A stretch of DNA of 64,000 nt from JANQJA01 sp047947185 (GTDB lineage Bacteria; Pseudomonadota; Gammaproteobacteria; Pseudomonadales; Azotimanducaceae): positions 2,418,001-2,482,000 of the forward strand of contig CP170502.1 in assembly GCA_047947185.1 (NCBI GenBank). The letters run 5' to 3'. The notes beneath the pieces are model-generated. The model had not been told where the DNA came from. It did not search any database and was given only the letters and a program-made list of their open reading frames with translations. The position numbers and the translations under genes are program-made. Positions 35,275-44,364 of this stretch are shown one piece after another; position 1 is the first letter of the stretch; each line of letters starts with the position of its first letter.

Positions 35275-37937
35275 CAGCCACCCACCGACTGGAGACGCAA
35301 TCGCCCCGCGTTGGCCACAACGGACACCGACGAGAGGGCCATGGCCAGGCCAGCGAGCCCCGGGTCGAGCAGCGCGCCCGTCCACGGAAAGAGCACGCCT
35401 GCCGCAACCGGCACCAGCGCCAGGTTGTACGCAAAGGCAGCGACCAGGTTCTGGTAAATATTCCGCAGGGTTGCCCGTGACAGGCGAATTGCTCGCGCTA
35501 TTCCTGCAAGATCATCACCCAGCAGGGCAATGTCTGCTGTCTCCAGCGCAACGTCAGTACCACCGCCAATAGCAAACCCGACATCAGCGGCACTAAGCGC
35601 GAGTGCATCATTGATACCATCACCCACCATACCCACCCGATCTCCCCGGGCCTGCATTTGCTGGATGCGGGCCAGCTTGTCAGCCGGTTTGAGTTCGGCA
35701 CCAAACTGCAGGAGGCCAAGCTGATCTGCAATCCGCGCGGCCGATGAGTGGTTATCACCGGTCAGCATCACCACTTCCAGGCCCAGTTGGCGAATATGTG
35801 CCACTGCCTCAACCACACCCGGCTTCAGGTCGTCGAACAGCTCAATGAATCCCAGCAGCGTTTTACCTTTGCCAACGTATACGGTGGTGCTTCCGGTTTC
35901 CGGTTCGGGCAACCCCGTGCCCTGCATTCCCAACGATGCCAGAAAGGCGCTGGTACCACAGGCGACCTGTTCACCCTCAATGACACCCTTAACCCCCTCA
36001 CCCGGCACATTCAGGAAAGATTCAACCGGCTGCTCCCTGGCATTCTTGTCACGCCCCCAGGCGACAATGGTCGCCGCCACTGGATGTCCCGAGAGTGATT
36101 CAAGGCTGGTCGCCACCGAGACCAGCGTCTCGTCATTTTCCAGCGCCGTCATACGGCTGACCTGCGGCCGCCCCAGGGTCAGCGTGCCCGTCTTGTCTAC
36201 AACAACAACGTTGAGCCGGCTTGCCGTCTGCAAGACTTCGCTGTTCCTGATCAGTACACCCATATCTGCGGCGCGGCCCATCCCCACCATAATTGACATC
36301 GGGATGGCGAGTCCCAGCGCACAGGGACAAGCGATAATCAGGACACTCATGGCGGCCACCACGGCATGGGAAACCGCGGGTTCCGGACCTGCAAACCCCC
36401 AAATCAATCCCGTCGCCAGCGCGAAGACCAGCACCAAGGGAACAAACCAGGCTGCAATCCTGTCTGTGATCCGTCCTATGGCAGGTTTTGAGTTCTGCGC
36501 TTCCTGCACCAGTTGCACAATTTTCGCCAGTACGGTGCCGGACCCCACCTGGGTTGCCCGAACAGTCAGGGTCCCGGAAAGATTGAGGGTGCCACCGATA
36601 ACATCATCCCCCGGTCCCTTGTCGACCGGCATTGACTCACCGGTCAGCATGGCCTCATCAACACTGGATTCACCCTGCTCTACCCGGCCATCCACAGGCA
36701 CTGTCTCACCCGGTCTGATCCGAAGCAGATCTCCTGCAATGATATCGCCGGCCGGGACCTGCTCTTCCTTGCCGTCGACCACACGGAAGGCCGTGGCGGG
36801 CCGCAGGTCAAGCAGTCGACGAATCGCCAGTGAGGTTTTACCCCTGGCATTTTCCTCAAACGCCTTGCCGAGATTGACAAATCCGACAATAAAAAGCGCT
36901 GCTTCAAAAAAAAGATGCCGCGCCTCGGCGGGCAACACCGACGGATACAGGATCACCAGCATGGAGTAACAAAAGGCCGTACCGGTGCCCAGCGCAATCA
37001 GCGTATCCATGGTTGCAGTCAGGTGACGCGCCGCCGTCAGCGCACCGCGGTAAAAATTCCCGCCTGCCAGCATCAACGCGGCAAAGAGAACAAGGCCGGC
37101 CGGCAACCAGAAGACAGTAACGCCAGCAGCAGGTAGCAGGTCAAATTTCATTCCCAGCATGAGGCCCGCGCCCAGGGAAAGCGCAACGGCAGACCTATAG
37201 AGTGCGTGGCGCAGGCGCGCCCTGTTCCTGGCTTCCCGCACACCGGGGGCCTCATCTTCAGACCGCAGTGAGGCACCGTAGCCGGCCCGCTGGACGGACT
37301 GCAAAAGCTGCGCAATATCACTGCTCGCAAGTACCCAGGCCGACTGGTCAGCATAGTTGACGCTGGCACGTTCAACCCCGGGGGTTGCCAGCAGTGACCG
37401 CTCAACCGTGCTGACACAGCTTGCACAGGCCATACCGTTGATGTCGAGAATCAGGGGGCGGGCCTCGGCCCCAAGCACCTGCTTCGACTCAACGTCGGGT
37501 TTCACCGCTGCCGGGATGTCACTGATCGCATAACCGGCTTTTTTTACACTGTCCTGCAGCAGCGCAAGCCGAACCTCCCCGTCAATCTCTATGCTGACCC
37601 TGTGCTGCTCGTGGTCAGCACGCACGGCAATGATACCGGGCAACGCCTGCAGAGCCGACTCAACCCGACGCTCACAATTGGCACAGTGCATACCGCTGAC
37701 AGGCAGGATGAACTTTCCTGTCGCACTCACACCATGTAATTGGTAGCCCGCATCCGACAGGGTCTCAGTGAGTTGTGCAGGCGACAGCCAGGCACCGCTG
37801 ACCAGCAGGGCGCTGTCTGTTTCCGCATTCACAGTGACGTTCAGGGTGGCAGGCAGGGCCTCGAGGGCAGCCTCGACCCGTGCCTCGCAGTGTTCACACG
37901 TCATCCCGCCAATATTGAGCTTCAACTGGTTTTTCAT
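35274..37937 (-). CDS. copA: Copper-exporting P1B-type ATPase with three HMA domains
   Basis: 887 residues from ATG 37937; an ORF start at 38072 would overlap the divergent sulfatase gene. Three N-terminal heavy-metal-associated domains with CxxC: GGMTCEHCEARV (about residue 10), VSGMHCANCERRV (about 80) and INGMACASCVSTV (about 165). Eight membrane segments; the CPC copper motif IIACPCALGLAIP near 600; phosphorylation motif VVDKTGTLTLG near 640; hinge MVGDGINDALALSAADVG near 830. It pumps Cu(I) out of the cytoplasm using ATP. No CueR-type operator stands out in the 84 bases upstream. Most proteobacterial CopA proteins have one or two HMA domains, so three is on the high side. Confidence 0.95.
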   Translation of the reverse strand: MKNQLKLNIGGMTCEHCEARVEAALEALPATLNVTVNAETDSALLVSGAWLSPAQLTETLSDAGYQLHGVSATGKFILPVSGMHCANCERRVESALQALPGIIAVRADHEQHRVSIEIDGEVRLALLQDSVKKAGYAISDIPAAVKPDVESKQVLGAEARPLILDINGMACASCVSTVERSLLATPGVERASVNYADQSAWVLASSDIAQLLQSVQRAGYGASLRSEDEAPGVREARNRARLRHALYRSAVALSLGAGLMLGMKFDLLPAAGVTVFWLPAGLVLFAALMLAGGNFYRGALTAARHLTATMDTLIALGTGTAFCYSMLVILYPSVLPAEARHLFFEAALFIVGFVNLGKAFEENARGKTSLAIRRLLDLRPATAFRVVDGKEEQVPAGDIIAGDLLRIRPGETVPVDGRVEQGESSVDEAMLTGESMPVDKGPGDDVIGGTLNLSGTLTVRATQVGSGTVLAKIVQLVQEAQNSKPAIGRITDRIAAWFVPLVLVFALATGLIWGFAGPEPAVSHAVVAAMSVLIIACPCALGLAIPMSIMVGMGRAADMGVLIRNSEVLQTASRLNVVVVDKTGTLTLGRPQVSRMTALENDETLVSVATSLESLSGHPVAATIVAWGRDKNAREQPVESFLNVPGEGVKGVIEGEQVACGTSAFLASLGMQGTGLPEPETGSTTVYVGKGKTLLGFIELFDDLKPGVVEAVAHIRQLGLEVVMLTGDNHSSAARIADQLGLLQFGAELKPADKLARIQQMQARGDRVGMVGDGINDALALSAADVGFAIGGGTDVALETADIALLGDDLAGIARAIRLSRATLRNIYQNLVAAFAYNLALVPVAAGVLFPWTGALLDPGLAGLAMALSSVSVVANAGRLRLQSVGG

Positions 37938-38021
37938 ACCCGCACCATAAAGCGTGAAGCCGCTACAGGGTCCAGTCCAAGTTGCGGTAGACTCTGGAAG
38001 TCTGCAAAAGGGAGTCGCTGC

Positions 38022-39548
38022 GTGAAACCAAAAAAAGCTGTTGTTGTCCTCCTGGACAGCCTCAACCGTCATATGTTGGGTTGCTACGGCGGCACTGAGT
38101 TCGAAACGCCAAACCTGGACCGACTGGCGGCCAAGTCACTCCGGTTTACGAACCATTACACGGGCTCGCTGCCCTGCATGCCGGCACGTCACGATATCCT
38201 CGTCGGAGCATTGGATTTCCTCTGGCGCCCCTGGGGGTCCATTGAACTGTGGGAAAGGCCGATCACCTACTACCTGCGGCGCAAAGGGGTGACAACACAA
38301 TTGCTGACGGATCATCCACACATGTTCGAGACCGGCGGCGAGAATTACCACACGGACTTTTTTGCCTGGGACTATCTGCGCGGACACGAGAGTGACCCCT
38401 GGCGGACACGGGAAGATCCCAGCTGGATCGGCGCGCCGGCCCTGCCTGCCGGCAATAAGGACAAGTTCGGACGCGGCGTCATGGGTTACGACCTGTCCCG
38501 TACCTATTTTCGGGAGGAACTCGATTTCCCGGGCCCCAAGACCATGCAGGCAACCGCCGACTGGCTCGACAGAAATGCATCAGCCCACGAGAGTTTCCTC
38601 GTGTTTGTCGACGAATTCGATCCGCACGAGCCGTTTGACACACCCGCACCCTGGGTAAACAGGTATGACCCTGACTGGAAAGATGAACTCATTATCTGGC
38701 CGCCCTATGCCGTAGGTGCTGTTGAGAACGGCGTTATAACAGAACGTGAGGGCAGACACGTACGCGCCAACTACGGCTCCAAGCTCAGCATGATTGACCA
38801 CTGGTTTGGCAAAATCCTGGATGTCATGGACGAAAAAAACCTGTGGGAAGACACCATGCTGATCCTCTGCACAGATCATGGTCACTACCTGGGTGAGCGC
38901 GACATGTTTGGCAAACCCAAGGCGATCCAGTACGAGACCCTGGGCCACACACCCCTGATGATCTACTACCCTGGCTGCGCGGCCGGCACCCGCGATGCAC
39001 TCACCACCAACGTGGACATCAACGCCACCCTGGTTGACCTGTTTGATCTGGAGCCAGAACACATCACGCACGGCAAATCCCTGCTTCCCCTGGTCACCGG
39101 TGAAAAAGACTCAATCAGGGACTGGGCATTGGGCGGCATCTATGGCAACTGGGTGCAGATCCACGATGGCAAGAACAAATACGCCCGTTCACCGGTAGAA
39201 AACAACTACCCGCTCTCAATGTGGTCCAACCGCTGGTCTACCATGCCCATCCCCTACATGCCTGGTCTACGTCTGCCAAATCCGGACAAGCGCGCCTGGC
39301 TCGACTTCATGCCCGGTTCTGACGTTCCCGTCATTCGCCAGCCGTTCCAGGAAGGTGACCTGCTGCCGTTCTGGTCCATGGGCGCTCCCGTGAACGACCA
39401 CCACCTTTATGTGATTCCCGACGATCCCGATGAACAGGACAATCGCATCGGGCAAAAACTCGAGAACGACATGATTGAACTCCTGCGAGTAGCACTCAAG
39501 GATGTTCAGGCCCCCCAGGAGCAGTTTGAACGCCTTGGCATCAGCTGA
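38022..39548 (+). CDS. Sulfatase-family hydrolase
   Basis: 508 residues from GTG 38022, with GGGAG seven bases upstream. Alkaline-phosphatase/sulfatase fold: VVVLLDSLNRHMLGCYGG at the start (metal aspartate), the formylglycine site LPCMPARHDILVG (C-x-P-x-R), FVDEFDPHEPFDTP, and the metal site LILCTDHGHYLGERDMFGK. The usual TG after the signature is VG here. Formylglycine maturation of the cysteine is expected if a generating enzyme exists elsewhere. No signal peptide is visible, so it may act in the cytoplasm. Substrate unknown; the family also includes phosphonate/phosphodiester hydrolases. Confidence 0.88.
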   Translation: MKPKKAVVVLLDSLNRHMLGCYGGTEFETPNLDRLAAKSLRFTNHYTGSLPCMPARHDILVGALDFLWRPWGSIELWERPITYYLRRKGVTTQLLTDHPHMFETGGENYHTDFFAWDYLRGHESDPWRTREDPSWIGAPALPAGNKDKFGRGVMGYDLSRTYFREELDFPGPKTMQATADWLDRNASAHESFLVFVDEFDPHEPFDTPAPWVNRYDPDWKDELIIWPPYAVGAVENGVITEREGRHVRANYGSKLSMIDHWFGKILDVMDEKNLWEDTMLILCTDHGHYLGERDMFGKPKAIQYETLGHTPLMIYYPGCAAGTRDALTTNVDINATLVDLFDLEPEHITHGKSLLPLVTGEKDSIRDWALGGIYGNWVQIHDGKNKYARSPVENNYPLSMWSNRWSTMPIPYMPGLRLPNPDKRAWLDFMPGSDVPVIRQPFQEGDLLPFWSMGAPVNDHHLYVIPDDPDEQDNRIGQKLENDMIELLRVALKDVQAPQEQFERLGIS

Positions 39549-39572
39549 TGTAACGCATGGAATGACGCCATT

Positions 39573-40181
39573 ATGACAATCAGGATTTTTCACGCACCCG
39601 GCACCCGCTCAATCCGTGTCATCTGGGCCTGCGAAGAACTGGGTCTCGAGTATGAGCGCGTTGATGTGGACTTTTCTGTTGCTTACCGGCAAACGCCCGA
39701 GTGGCGCAGCATGAATCCGGTTGGCAAGGTACCGGTCATGCTGGATGGTGACTTCAAGCTGTTTGAATCAGGGGCCATGGTGCAATACCTGCTGGATCGC
39801 TATGGCGAGGGTCGGTTGCAGCCCGAAAAGGGGACAACAGCGCACGGGCTTTACCTGCAGTGGTCCTGGTTTGCCGAGGCAACATTTGCGCGCCCACTGG
39901 GAGAAATTGTCAATCACCGGCGGGCGTTTGGCGAGGCAGAACAAAGTGAAGCTGCCATTCGGGAGATGCAGGATCGTGCCTGGCTGTGTGTCCTGGCCAT
40001 TGAGGAGGCACTCCAGGACTCAGCCTACCTGCCCGGACCCGGTTTCAGCGGGGCCGACATCATGCTGGGCTATTCCCTCATGCTGACCAACAGGCTGGTG
40101 GGACGTGACTTTCCGCCCAGAACCCATGATTACTGGCAGCGACTGTCGGGGCGGCCCGCCTATATCGCGGCCACAGGCTAG
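39573..40181 (+). CDS. Glutathione S-transferase family protein
   Basis: 202 residues. Thioredoxin-like N-terminal domain: IRIFHAPGTRSIRVIWACEE, the cis-proline loop GKVPVMLDGDFKLFESGAMV with the glutathione-binding ES pair near residue 66, then an all-helical C-terminal domain with LPGPGFSGADIMLGYSL (the conserved N-capping box). It would conjugate or reduce substrates with glutathione in the cytosol. Partner and substrate unknown. It begins 24 bases after the sulfatase gene in the same direction, suggesting a transcript of two. Confidence 0.92.
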   Translation: MTIRIFHAPGTRSIRVIWACEELGLEYERVDVDFSVAYRQTPEWRSMNPVGKVPVMLDGDFKLFESGAMVQYLLDRYGEGRLQPEKGTTAHGLYLQWSWFAEATFARPLGEIVNHRRAFGEAEQSEAAIREMQDRAWLCVLAIEEALQDSAYLPGPGFSGADIMLGYSLMLTNRLVGRDFPPRTHDYWQRLSGRPAYIAATG

Positions 40182-40256
40182 CGGCCAAAGTGCCGCAGGT
40201 GAATGGTTACAGAATCATTCTGACAATGTGGTTGGAGCTATCCCGGCGACTGGCGA

Positions 40257-41318
40257 CTATGGTACCCGGCTTTTCATCACCTCGTCTGCCAGCAGGCCAA
40301 CCGACACGGCATACTTGTTGGCGCAGTTGTAACTGAGGATTGAACGAAAATTGCCACCTACCAACCAGCGCGATGCATCTTTTTCATCGGGAATAATCAG
40401 CGCATACTCACCCCCGGGCAAACCCGTCAGATCGCCTGTAATACCCAGGCGGGTCCATTCGGACACCGGCAGTTTCTTGGTGTGGTAACGTAGCGCGCGA
40501 CAACCAGCTGGCACAGAATCAGGTTTCAGCGCCTCAAAATCAAAATCGGCCGGCACCTCAACCTGCGCACCCCAGCCTGCGCCCTCGCGCCAGCCATTGC
40601 TCGCCAGGTAATAGGCAATGGAAGCCCAGACATCCAGTTGATTACTCCAGATATTCTTGTGGCCATCACCATCGAAGTCCTGGGCATATCTCAGAAAACT
40701 TGTTGGAATAAACTGGTTTTGTCCCATGGCGCCTGCCCAGCCACCAACAAACTCTTCCGGTGGCACGTGCCCTTCATCCAGGATACTCAGCGCGGCCAGC
40801 AACTGCCGGGTAAAAAACGTTGTCCGCCTCGGGTCATAAGCCAGGGTGGCAAGGGACCTCAGGATTGAATACTTCCCCTGATACTGGCCGAAACTCGATT
40901 CCAGCCCCCAGAAAGCCACCAGAAACCAGGGATCGACCCCGTAGGCTTTACCAATTTTCTGCAGCGCCTCGCGGTTGGCTGCAAATTCTTCCCGTGCGCG
41001 GCGAATCCGGTAATCTGTGACGCGGGCAGTCAGATACTCGTCAAATGTCTGGACAAACTCCGGTTGTCTGCGATCAAAGCCAATCACCCGTTCATCGGGC
41101 TCAATGTCATCAAGCAGGGCAATCGTCTGCTCCGTTATCCCCTGCTCACGCGCCTGCTGCTTGATGCCTGCCAGCCATTCATTGAAAGGTGGCCGGGTAT
41201 CCTCCGCCCTGACCTGCAGCGGGAACAGCAGCAGCACCACCACCAGGGCTGCCAGCATGCCGGTTGCCGCGTACTGCGGTGATTGGACCAGGTGTAACCA
41301 TCCGGGCCTGACCCGCAT
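40257..41318 (-). CDS. Lytic murein transglycosylase B-type
   Basis: 353 residues from ATG 41318 with AGGAGG ten bases upstream (ATG 41342 and longer starts are possible). Signal peptide-like segment LAALVVVLLLFPLQVRAE. Family SLT_2/MltB: catalytic glutamate in VAFWGLESSFGQYQG, then GGWAGAMGQNQFIPTSFLRY and the segment VDFDGDGHKNIWSNQLD-like AQDFDGDGHKNIW. It cleaves the MurNAc-GlcNAc bond of peptidoglycan to give 1,6-anhydro products in the periplasm. No lipobox cysteine, so it is the soluble type. Convergent with the GST gene, divergent from the RDD gene. Confidence 0.9.
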   Translation of the reverse strand: MRVRPGWLHLVQSPQYAATGMLAALVVVLLLFPLQVRAEDTRPPFNEWLAGIKQQAREQGITEQTIALLDDIEPDERVIGFDRRQPEFVQTFDEYLTARVTDYRIRRAREEFAANREALQKIGKAYGVDPWFLVAFWGLESSFGQYQGKYSILRSLATLAYDPRRTTFFTRQLLAALSILDEGHVPPEEFVGGWAGAMGQNQFIPTSFLRYAQDFDGDGHKNIWSNQLDVWASIAYYLASNGWREGAGWGAQVEVPADFDFEALKPDSVPAGCRALRYHTKKLPVSEWTRLGITGDLTGLPGGEYALIIPDEKDASRWLVGGNFRSILSYNCANKYAVSVGLLADEVMKSRVP

Positions 41319-41539
41319 ACCTGATAACCCTCCTGACACCATTGTTGAACACCCGCCAAAAAACCACAGAGGCGTAATCCTAAACGGAATTGAGCGGTTT
41401 CGATACCAGCGCGGGGCATGGTCGACAACCCGTCTGGCGGCTGAAATCAGAATCCTGCCAACCAGCTGACAGCGGACACAAATATTGGCCAGCCAAGCAC
41501 AGATAAGCGAAACTGTGCATCCCAAACCGGACCCAAACC

Positions 41540-41983
41540 ATGACTGACTATCCCAACGCCAGCGCCATCAGACGTCTTGCCGCCCTTGTCTACGACAGTT
41601 TTCTGGTGGTAGCAATCTGGATGCTGAGTACAACCCTACTGGTGGCATTTGTCGCCGACGGAGAAGCCATTGGCGGATGGCCTTTCCAGCTTTTGCTCTA
41701 CACCGAGCTGTTCGGCTTCTACTACGCTTTCTGGCGCATGCGCGGGCAGACCCTTGGCATGCAGGTCTGGAAAATCCGTACTGTTAAGGACACCGGGGAA
41801 CTGATGACAAGCTGGCAGTGTATATTCCGCTTCCTTGCCGCCACCATTTCACTCTTGCCCCTGGGGCTGGGTTTCCTGTGGATTCTGATTGGTCGCGAGC
41901 GGCTCACACTTTACGATCTCGCCACCGATACCCGCGTGGTGTACCTCGGTGACAAACCCTACGCATCGGAACGCAAGACCTGA
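41540..41983 (+). CDS. RDD-family membrane protein
   Basis: 147 residues, three to four membrane segments. The RDD pattern is seen as SAIRRLAALVYDSFLVVAI at the start (R and D of the motif), FYYAFWRMRGQTLGMQVWKI in the middle and RLTLYDLATDTRVVYL near the end. Function unknown; some RDD proteins act in ion transport or as membrane scaffolds. It is followed by a short copy of the palindromic repeat family and then the convergent lptG gene. Confidence 0.88.
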   Translation: MTDYPNASAIRRLAALVYDSFLVVAIWMLSTTLLVAFVADGEAIGGWPFQLLLYTELFGFYYAFWRMRGQTLGMQVWKIRTVKDTGELMTSWQCIFRFLAATISLLPLGLGFLWILIGRERLTLYDLATDTRVVYLGDKPYASERKT

Positions 41984-42055
41984 CGACGCCCTCGGCGTCG
42001 CCTCGACCAGTCGTCTCGGCTCCAGGCCGGCAGGGCCGTAGCGGGGAGACCTCAA
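41984..42055. repeat. Isolated half copy of the palindromic repeat family
   Basis: Sits between the convergent RDD and lptG genes. It contains GTCGTCTCGGCTCCAGG, GCCGGCAGGGCC, then GTAGCGGGGAGACCTC, which reads on the opposite strand like the start of the 6.04-kb units (GAGGTCTC..., GGCCCTGC, GTCGAGACGAC), but diverged. A second inverted pair GACGCC/GGCGTC lies at 41984-42000. Confidence 0.6.
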
Positions 42056-42082
42056 CCACAAGCCCAAAACCACCAACGTGCC

Positions 42083-43162
42083 TCAGTTTGCCCGCCGCAT
42101 CAATACCAGGCCAATAACAAGACACAGGGACACTGGCACCAGGATCGCCAGCACCGGCGGAAAGCCGAACACCAGGCTCGCCGGCGCCAACAGATCCTGT
42201 ACAAACTTGAACAGTATGCCTATCACAACCCCGGCCACAACCCGCATACCCATGGTTGCCTCTCGCAGGGGACCAAAAATAAAAGAGACTGCAACCAGTA
42301 CAAGACTGAGCGTGGCCAGCGGCTGCAGGATCTTCTGCCAGTAACCAACCTGGAATTTGCTGCTATTGAGTGACTGGGCTTCCATGTAGTCGATTTTGGC
42401 CCTGAGTTCAGCAATGGACATTTTGTCCGGCCGCACCAGCAATTCTGTCTTGAGCAGGTCAGGTTCGAGGCCAGTACGCCATTCCAGGCTGGCCAGCTTG
42501 CGCACCTCCGTGCGATCCGGATAGATGTCAGTCAGCACCACGTTTTCCATCAGCCAGTACTTTTCGTCCGGCCGCACGTCATGGAACACCGCGCGCTCTG
42601 CATACAGCGACCGGTCGATCTCCTTGGCGCCATTCATGTAGTAGTGGCTGAGCCCGCCAATCACACCTGCCTGTGTCATCTCGTCAAAGTGCATGAACAC
42701 GTTACCCTCGCGATACCACATGCCAAAGTAGGGTGTAATCTGGTTGTCTGCGGAGAGTGCCTTGGTACGTTCATTTCGCGCCATCCGCTCCACGTCCGGC
42801 AGCACGTATTCCCCAACGAGCAGGCTCACCAGCACCAGGACCAGGGCGGGTTTGAGTGCACTCCAGGAAATTGCCCAGGTGGACACGCCTGATGAGCGCA
42901 TCACCAGCAGTTCACTGTTACTGGCCAGCAGGCCAAGGCCCGCCAGGCACCCGATCAGGGCAGCAAAGGGCGCAATCTCGTAGAAGATGCGCGGCAGGCT
43001 GAACAGGCAGAACCACAAGACCGCAAAGATGTCGTAGTTCTTCTCAATGTCCTCCACCTGTTCAAGAAAGGTAAAAATACTGAGAATGCCCACCAGTCCC
43101 ACCACTGCCAGCAGGATTGTCAGCCCCACGGTGCGGGCCACGTAGGCATCCAGTTGTTTCAT
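42083..43162 (-). CDS. lptG: LPS export ABC transporter permease LptG
   Basis: 359 residues. YjgP/YjgQ family: LDAYVARTVGLTILLAVVGL at the N-terminus, six membrane segments in two groups and a large periplasmic beta-jellyroll-like domain between (about residues 130-260, including EYVLPDVERMARNERTKAL). LptG with LptF and the LptB ATPase extracts LPS from the inner membrane and passes it to LptC/LptA. Its ATG overlaps the lptF stop (ATGA), so they are co-translated. It is convergent with the RDD gene across the repeat copy. Confidence 0.95.
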   Translation of the reverse strand: MKQLDAYVARTVGLTILLAVVGLVGILSIFTFLEQVEDIEKNYDIFAVLWFCLFSLPRIFYEIAPFAALIGCLAGLGLLASNSELLVMRSSGVSTWAISWSALKPALVLVLVSLLVGEYVLPDVERMARNERTKALSADNQITPYFGMWYREGNVFMHFDEMTQAGVIGGLSHYYMNGAKEIDRSLYAERAVFHDVRPDEKYWLMENVVLTDIYPDRTEVRKLASLEWRTGLEPDLLKTELLVRPDKMSIAELRAKIDYMEAQSLNSSKFQVGYWQKILQPLATLSLVLVAVSFIFGPLREATMGMRVVAGVVIGILFKFVQDLLAPASLVFGFPPVLAILVPVSLCLVIGLVLMRRAN

Positions 43163-44268
43163 CGCCGGGCACCCGCCAGCAGCGCCCGAAATGGCCGGGT
43201 GAACCAGGTGGCGTTAAACAACAACAAGACCAGCATCAGGAACATGCCGTGCACCCACCAGAGCCCTGCACCAATGGGTATCTGTCCCTTTTCGAGCCCG
43301 GCCCGACCGGCTGACAGGATCACAACATACAGAAAACAGCAGAACATACCCGGCAGCAGGCGGGTAAAGCGACCCTGGCGGGGGTTAACCCGGGCCAGCG
43401 GAATGGCCATCAGCGCAATCACCGGCACCATCAGGATAACCGCAAGTCGCCATTGCAGTTCAGAAATCTCCATGGCGCCCTCTGCACCGATCAGGTCCAG
43501 TGTCGGAATTGCCGTGCGCCGTTCATAGGGATCCTTGTCCTCCCGACGCTCAATCAACTGGCCGTATTCTTCGTACTCAATCACCCTGAAGTCGTTGTAG
43601 CCCGGTTCCCCGTTATAGCGCCGTCCGTCACGCAACACGAGGAACCGATTGCCATTGGCATCAATCATGGATTCACCGGTCCTCGCCACCACCGTAATGG
43701 AGTCCTTGGGCCCGTAGTTGAACCTGCCTGCCTCAATCTCGGAGATAAACAGGTTATTGAGCCGACCATCATCACCGAGGCGCTCGGTGTAGGTCACGCG
43801 ATCGCCTGACTTCAACGTCTGGAATCGACCGGGTATCAGGGTGTCGAATTCGGTCATGTTCTGCTGGCTGTTGAGCAGCTTTTCCACTTCTGACTCTCCT
43901 GTAGGCTTGAGCCAAAGTGTCATTGCCGCAGTCAGGGCAAGCACAAACAGGGACAGCAGTAGCGTAATGTAAATCAGGCGGCCGGTACTCATGCCGCAGG
44001 CCTGCAGCACAACCATCTCACTGTCGACATACAGGCGCCCGTAAGCCAGCATAATCGCAAGGAAAAAACTGATGGGCAGGATCAGTTCCAGGAACCCGGG
44101 CAATCGATAGGCCATGACCAGGAAAATGATGTCCCGTGTCAGGAACCCGTTGGCCGCGTCAGCGAGGTAATCACTGAACCGCCAGCCAACCGAAATGACC
44201 GTCACGATTCCAGCAACAGCAAACATGGTCCCGAACACTTCCCGGGCAAAATAACGAAACAGAATCAA
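43159..44268 (-). CDS. lptF: LPS export ABC transporter permease LptF
   Basis: 369 residues from a TTG at 44268 (LILFRYFAREVFGTMFAVAG); longer ORFs from 44538 have an N-terminus that runs into the pepA promoter and is not family-like. Six membrane segments and a periplasmic jellyroll domain, ESMIDANGNRFLVLRDGRRY and LQWRLAVILMVPVIALMAIPL, then VNPRQGRFTRLLPG. Partner of LptG in LPS extraction. Order lptF-lptG with pepA divergent is the usual gammaproteobacterial layout. The non-ATG start is inferred from family alignment by eye. Confidence 0.9.
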   Translation of the reverse strand: MILFRYFAREVFGTMFAVAGIVTVISVGWRFSDYLADAANGFLTRDIIFLVMAYRLPGFLELILPISFFLAIMLAYGRLYVDSEMVVLQACGMSTGRLIYITLLLSLFVLALTAAMTLWLKPTGESEVEKLLNSQQNMTEFDTLIPGRFQTLKSGDRVTYTERLGDDGRLNNLFISEIEAGRFNYGPKDSITVVARTGESMIDANGNRFLVLRDGRRYNGEPGYNDFRVIEYEEYGQLIERREDKDPYERRTAIPTLDLIGAEGAMEISELQWRLAVILMVPVIALMAIPLARVNPRQGRFTRLLPGMFCCFLYVVILSAGRAGLEKGQIPIGAGLWWVHGMFLMLVLLLFNATWFTRPFRALLAGARR

Positions 44269-44364
44269 CTGGATACCACCATAAGGCCGTGTAACCGGGC
44301 CACCAAACGTTATATTATCTGGCCTAATCGCGTCATTGTCGAAAACAAGTCGAAAGGAGCCCAG

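Noticed and set aside
37938..38021. CueR-type operator in front of copA
   Set aside because: No dyad with the 19-base MerR-type spacing fits the copA promoter here; the apparent -35/-10 spacing would be 24 bases.
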